A DNA stretch of 64,000 bases, from the NCBI GenBank assembly GCA_963803085.1, contig CAWDLE010000023.1, forward strand, positions 1-64,000. The letters run 5' to 3'. Origin of the DNA: JACVRW01 sp963803085. GTDB taxonomy: Bacteria > Actinomycetota > Thermoleophilia > Solirubrobacterales > Thermoleophilaceae. The notes under the pieces are model-generated. The model was not told where the DNA came from. It saw only the letters and a program-made list of their open reading frames with translations, and made no database searches. Of the stretch, positions 61,624 to 64,000 are shown in pieces (the first letter of the stretch is position 1; each line of letters begins with the position of its first letter). The translations under genes were made by a program, and so were the position numbers.

Positions 61624-62491
61624 CCATCGTGTCGTCCTCGAGCCCCGGGTGCTCGAGGTCGCGGCGGATCGCCTCGATCACATCATCGGTCCACTCGTGC
61701 GTGCGCAGGATCAGGTAGCGCAGCTGCGCGACCTTCATGTACGCCTCGGTGTCGCTCACGCCCTTCGGCACGAGCTGCGCCTCGCGCAGCATCTCTACGA
61801 CGGGCTCGTACTCGTCCCGGAACCACGCCTCGGCGGCCTCCTGCCGCGATAGCTCCTGATCGAGCGCCTGGCTCGCGCGGAATCCCCACGCCTCGACAGC
61901 CTCGGCGAGGGCGGCGTAGCGCCACTCGTCGCTCAGGTGGATGCGCTCGCGCGCTTCGTCAGGCAGCGGCACTCGCTCGAAGAAGAGGCGCTGGTGGCTC
62001 TTCAGGGGCAGGTCCCGCATCCGGATCTTGCGGTCCGCGCCCAACTCGGTGAGGACCTCGGTCACGTAGGCCTCGATGTCGCGGTAACCGAGCGCGTGCG
62101 CGACCGAGACGCGGTGATGCCCGTCCTTGACGAAATGCAGCTCGCCGATCCGGTAGACGTCAATGGGCGGCATCGCCTCGCCCCTGCGCTGGGCAAGGTT
62201 GATGCGCTCCCAGCGCTCGCGGACCCGTGGCGAGGTGGGGCGGAAGTCGCGGTCGAACTCGCGCGAGCGGTCGACGGTCCCGATGATCGAGTCGAGGGGG
62301 ATCAGCTCCAGGCCGAGCCGCCGCTCGCCGACGCGGCCCAGGGCTTGGGCGACCTCCTCGAACGGCAGGATGTGGTTCACGTCGTCGGCTCGGCGCAGCC
62401 GGGCGGACAGCCGCGCGAGGGCGCGCCGGCGCCGCGCGCGGCTGAAGTCGAACTGAGCGTCGGCGCTCGGGAGCCCGGTGTCCCTTGCCAT
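61595..62491 (-). CDS. ParB-like nuclease-domain protein
   Basis: 298 residues from ATG 62491. The centre resembles a ParB/Srx N-terminal domain: MPPIDVYRIGELHFVKDGHHRVSVAHALGY. No ParB helix-turn-helix partition region and no parA neighbour, so a chromosome-partition role is doubtful; related proteins act as CTPase or sulfiredoxin-like enzymes. The remainder is helical and charged. TACTCT (62498-62503 on the minus strand) lies six bases before the ATG, a leaderless pattern. Confidence 0.78.
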
Positions 62492-62504
62492 CGTCCGAGA
62501 GTAC

Positions 62505-63365
62505 TCAGGGCACAAGCAGCACGGGGTACCGCCGGGTGCCCGCGTTCCCTGCAATATCAGCGGCGCAGACCGTCACGCGCGCCCGCACGCCGCGCCCGGT
62601 CCGCAGTGTGCGCCGGACCGCGCGCGGAACGGCCACCGAGATGACGCTGTAGCCGCGTGCGGCCGGCTTCCGAGCGGCCGCTCGGCGCGTCTGCTCACGG
62701 ATCACGGCGCTCGCCCCCACGAGGCAGTCCTGATCGGGGCAGCGCACGCTCAGGACGATCCCGCCCGCGGCGAGCGCGTGCTGGCGAGCTGCGACTCGGG
62801 CGATCAGACGCGGCGGGGTCACGTCGTCCCGCACCGGCGCAGCGCACTTGCCTGCCACCAGCCGGCGGGCCTCCTCGAGGTGGGGCTGGTAGCCGGAGCG
62901 GTTCTGGGGGGCGGGCCTCTCGACGTCGGCGATCCATTGCCCGAAGCTGCCCGGATCCGCAGCCGGATCGGGCCTGGTCTCCGCCACGAGGCGCTGGCGC
63001 ACTGCCGAGGCCGTGTCGATGAACCACTTCATCTGAAGGTCGGGCCTCCGCGGGTATCCGCGGTACTCGCCGCTGTTGAGGCTTTCGTGCATGCCGAAGA
63101 AGCCGTGGTAGCTCTCACCGCGAAGGTTGCGCAGGCCGCTCTCGGCGATGGCGGCCATCACGGGCAACTCGTGCGGCAGCCCGCGCTCTGCTGCAGCGCG
63201 CGCCATCCAGCGCGCCAGCCGCTCCTTCGGCGCGCTATCGCCTGGGTAGAGGGCGGGGCAGGGCTCGTCGAAGTCAGGCGCGGGGGCGCCGCCCTGCCCA
63301 AGGGCGGGCGAGGCGCTTACGAGCACCGCGAGGAGCGCGGCCGCGAGGACGGTCGAGCGAATCAC
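62505..63365 (-). CDS. Secreted protein with lysozyme-like domain
   Basis: 286 residues; signal peptide about 1-23 (VLAAALLAVLVSASPALG). An N-terminal region ARAAAERGLPHELPVMAAIAESGLRNL with a likely catalytic Glu resembles lytic-transglycosylase/lysozyme folds. The C-terminal half is a beta-rich domain of about 100 residues (GGIVLSVRCPDQDC, VRARVTVCAADIAGN). Probably a cell-wall hydrolase or wall-associated protein. GTG start. Confidence 0.7.
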   Translation of the reverse strand: MIRSTVLAAALLAVLVSASPALGQGGAPAPDFDEPCPALYPGDSAPKERLARWMARAAAERGLPHELPVMAAIAESGLRNLRGESYHGFFGMHESLNSGEYRGYPRRPDLQMKWFIDTASAVRQRLVAETRPDPAADPGSFGQWIADVERPAPQNRSGYQPHLEEARRLVAGKCAAPVRDDVTPPRLIARVAARQHALAAGGIVLSVRCPDQDCLVGASAVIREQTRRAAARKPAARGYSVISVAVPRAVRRTLRTGRGVRARVTVCAADIAGNAGTRRYPVLLVP

Positions 63366-63392
63366 AGCCGCGCATCGTGTCAGGAACGGCGG

Positions 63393-64000
63393 TCAGCCCA
63401 CCACGAGCCGGAACGCCCGCGGCTGGACCGTGAAGCGCGCAGGGCCGATGGCCACGAGCTCGCCGTCCACGTTGAAGGTGGTGCCGTCTGGGCCCAGCAC
63501 CTCGGCCGTGATACAGCTCGCGTGGAACGCACGCGGATGGTCGGTGACCCCGCCGCTCCGGAGGCGGTAGGCAAGGCTCACGAGGCCGATGCGCGGTCCG
63601 GCCTCGATCGCCACCACCTCCAGGCTTCCGTCCGCGGGGTCGGCCTCTTCGATGGCTGCGCCCGCGCCGAACGCGCCCGAGGCGGCCACCGTCACCTGCC
63701 ACGCGTCGCCGGCGAGCAGCTCACGTCCGTCGCAGTCCACGAGGCACCTCAGCGGCTTCGCGGTGAGGCCCGCGCTGACCGCGCCAAGGCCGTATGCCAG
63801 CGGCCCGAGCAGCCGCTTCCACGACCCAGCCCTGCGCGCCGCCGGAGCGGGCAGCCCGGCGCTCGCCACGTTCACGAACGGGCGCTCCTCGTTGATCCAG
63901 CCGAGCTCGAGCTCGCGCAGGCGGGTGCCGCGCGCCGCGAGCTCGCAGGCCGCCGAGAGGTCGGAGGGCAGCCCGAGCCGGTCGGCGAAGTCGTTCGCGG
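63393..64000 (-). CDS. Diacylglycerol kinase family lipid kinase, C-terminal part
   Basis: The gene runs off the window, so its 5' end is missing; 202 codons are visible. The leading ANDFADRLGLP corresponds to the GTxNDFA motif of the DAGK catalytic domain, and the C-terminal domain (VNVASAGLPA, FGAGAAIEEADPADGSLEVV, FNVDGELVAIGPARFTVQP) is typical of YegS/DgkB-type lipid kinases, where a VDGE motif is conserved. It phosphorylates diacylglycerol or a related lipid at the membrane. A GTG at 63875 is internal. Confidence 0.82.
   Translation of the reverse strand, partial: ANDFADRLGLPSDLSAACELAARGTRLRELELGWINEERPFVNVASAGLPAPAARRAGSWKRLLGPLAYGLGAVSAGLTAKPLRCLVDCDGRELLAGDAWQVTVAASGAFGAGAAIEEADPADGSLEVVAIEAGPRIGLVSLAYRLRSGGVTDHPRAFHASCITAEVLGPDGTTFNVDGELVAIGPARFTVQPRAFRLVVG

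Overview
The window comes from a high-GC bacterium with frequent GTG starts, tightly packed operons and many 1-4 base stop/start overlaps. The gene content (ftsEX-ctpA-rnr-smpB-ssrA, PspC-type sensor kinase, several sigma-70 factors, actinobacterial holin-X and DUF3618 proteins, split LigD genes, a fused indolepyruvate oxidoreductase, UdgX) points to Actinomycetota, most likely class Thermoleophilia (Solirubrobacterales or a relative). That placement is inference from gene repertoire. No 16S gene is present and no search was run.

Layout. 1-5.1 kb: divisome and RNA quality control (ftsE, ftsX, an S41 protease, RNase R, smpB). 5.1-8.3 kb: a minus-strand envelope-stress operon (PspC membrane protein, a 59-residue membrane protein, PspC-domain histidine kinase, NarL-type regulator). 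8.4-8.8 kb: tmRNA (ssrA) with tag ADENHSFALAA and a hairpin terminator. 8.8-12.8 kb: drug exporter, 5'-3' exonuclease, UdgX, CDP-alcohol phosphatidyltransferase. 12.8-18.4 kb: amino-acid catabolism (GntR regulator, Leu/Phe/Val-type dehydrogenase, divergent indolepyruvate:ferredoxin oxidoreductase). 18.4-23.7 kb: three exported phosphatase-type proteins, two of them frameshifted, with TTACA direct repeats upstream that look like Pho boxes. 23.7-27.5 kb: an oxidoreductase/GCS2 operon.

27.5-32 kb: a sigma factor, then a group touching the ribosome: an eRF1-like (baeRF) protein, a KamB/NpmA-type 16S rRNA A1408 methyltransferase two bases downstream, and a convergent DUF371 protein with an RsmI-like C-terminal helix-turn-helix. 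32-34.6 kb: a Drr-like ABC exporter. 34.6-44.4 kb: assorted single genes, a SigB/F-type sigma factor, an MFS symporter, a divergent glycogen-debranching-type hydrolase/glycosyltransferase pair, and small zinc-ribbon and DUF2294 proteins. 44.4-44.9 kb is nearly gene-free. 44.9-48.9 kb: a minus-strand envelope gene string behind an RpoD-like sigma factor. 49-52.5 kb: LigD polymerase, ligase and phosphoesterase as three overlapping genes, plus a cation exporter. 53-64 kb: amine oxidase, DJ-1/PfpI protein, a complete sugar ABC importer with a GH13 glucosidase, a ParB-like protein, a lysozyme-like secreted protein and the end of a lipid kinase.

Cross-cutting observations. At least ten genes have a TANNNT -10 hexamer 6-8 bases before the start codon, so leaderless transcription looks common. 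Two genes have a well-placed Shine-Dalgarno in front of ACG or ATC instead of ATG. Frameshifts are concentrated at 18.4-21.0 kb. No CRISPR array, insertion sequence, tRNA or rRNA gene was recognised.
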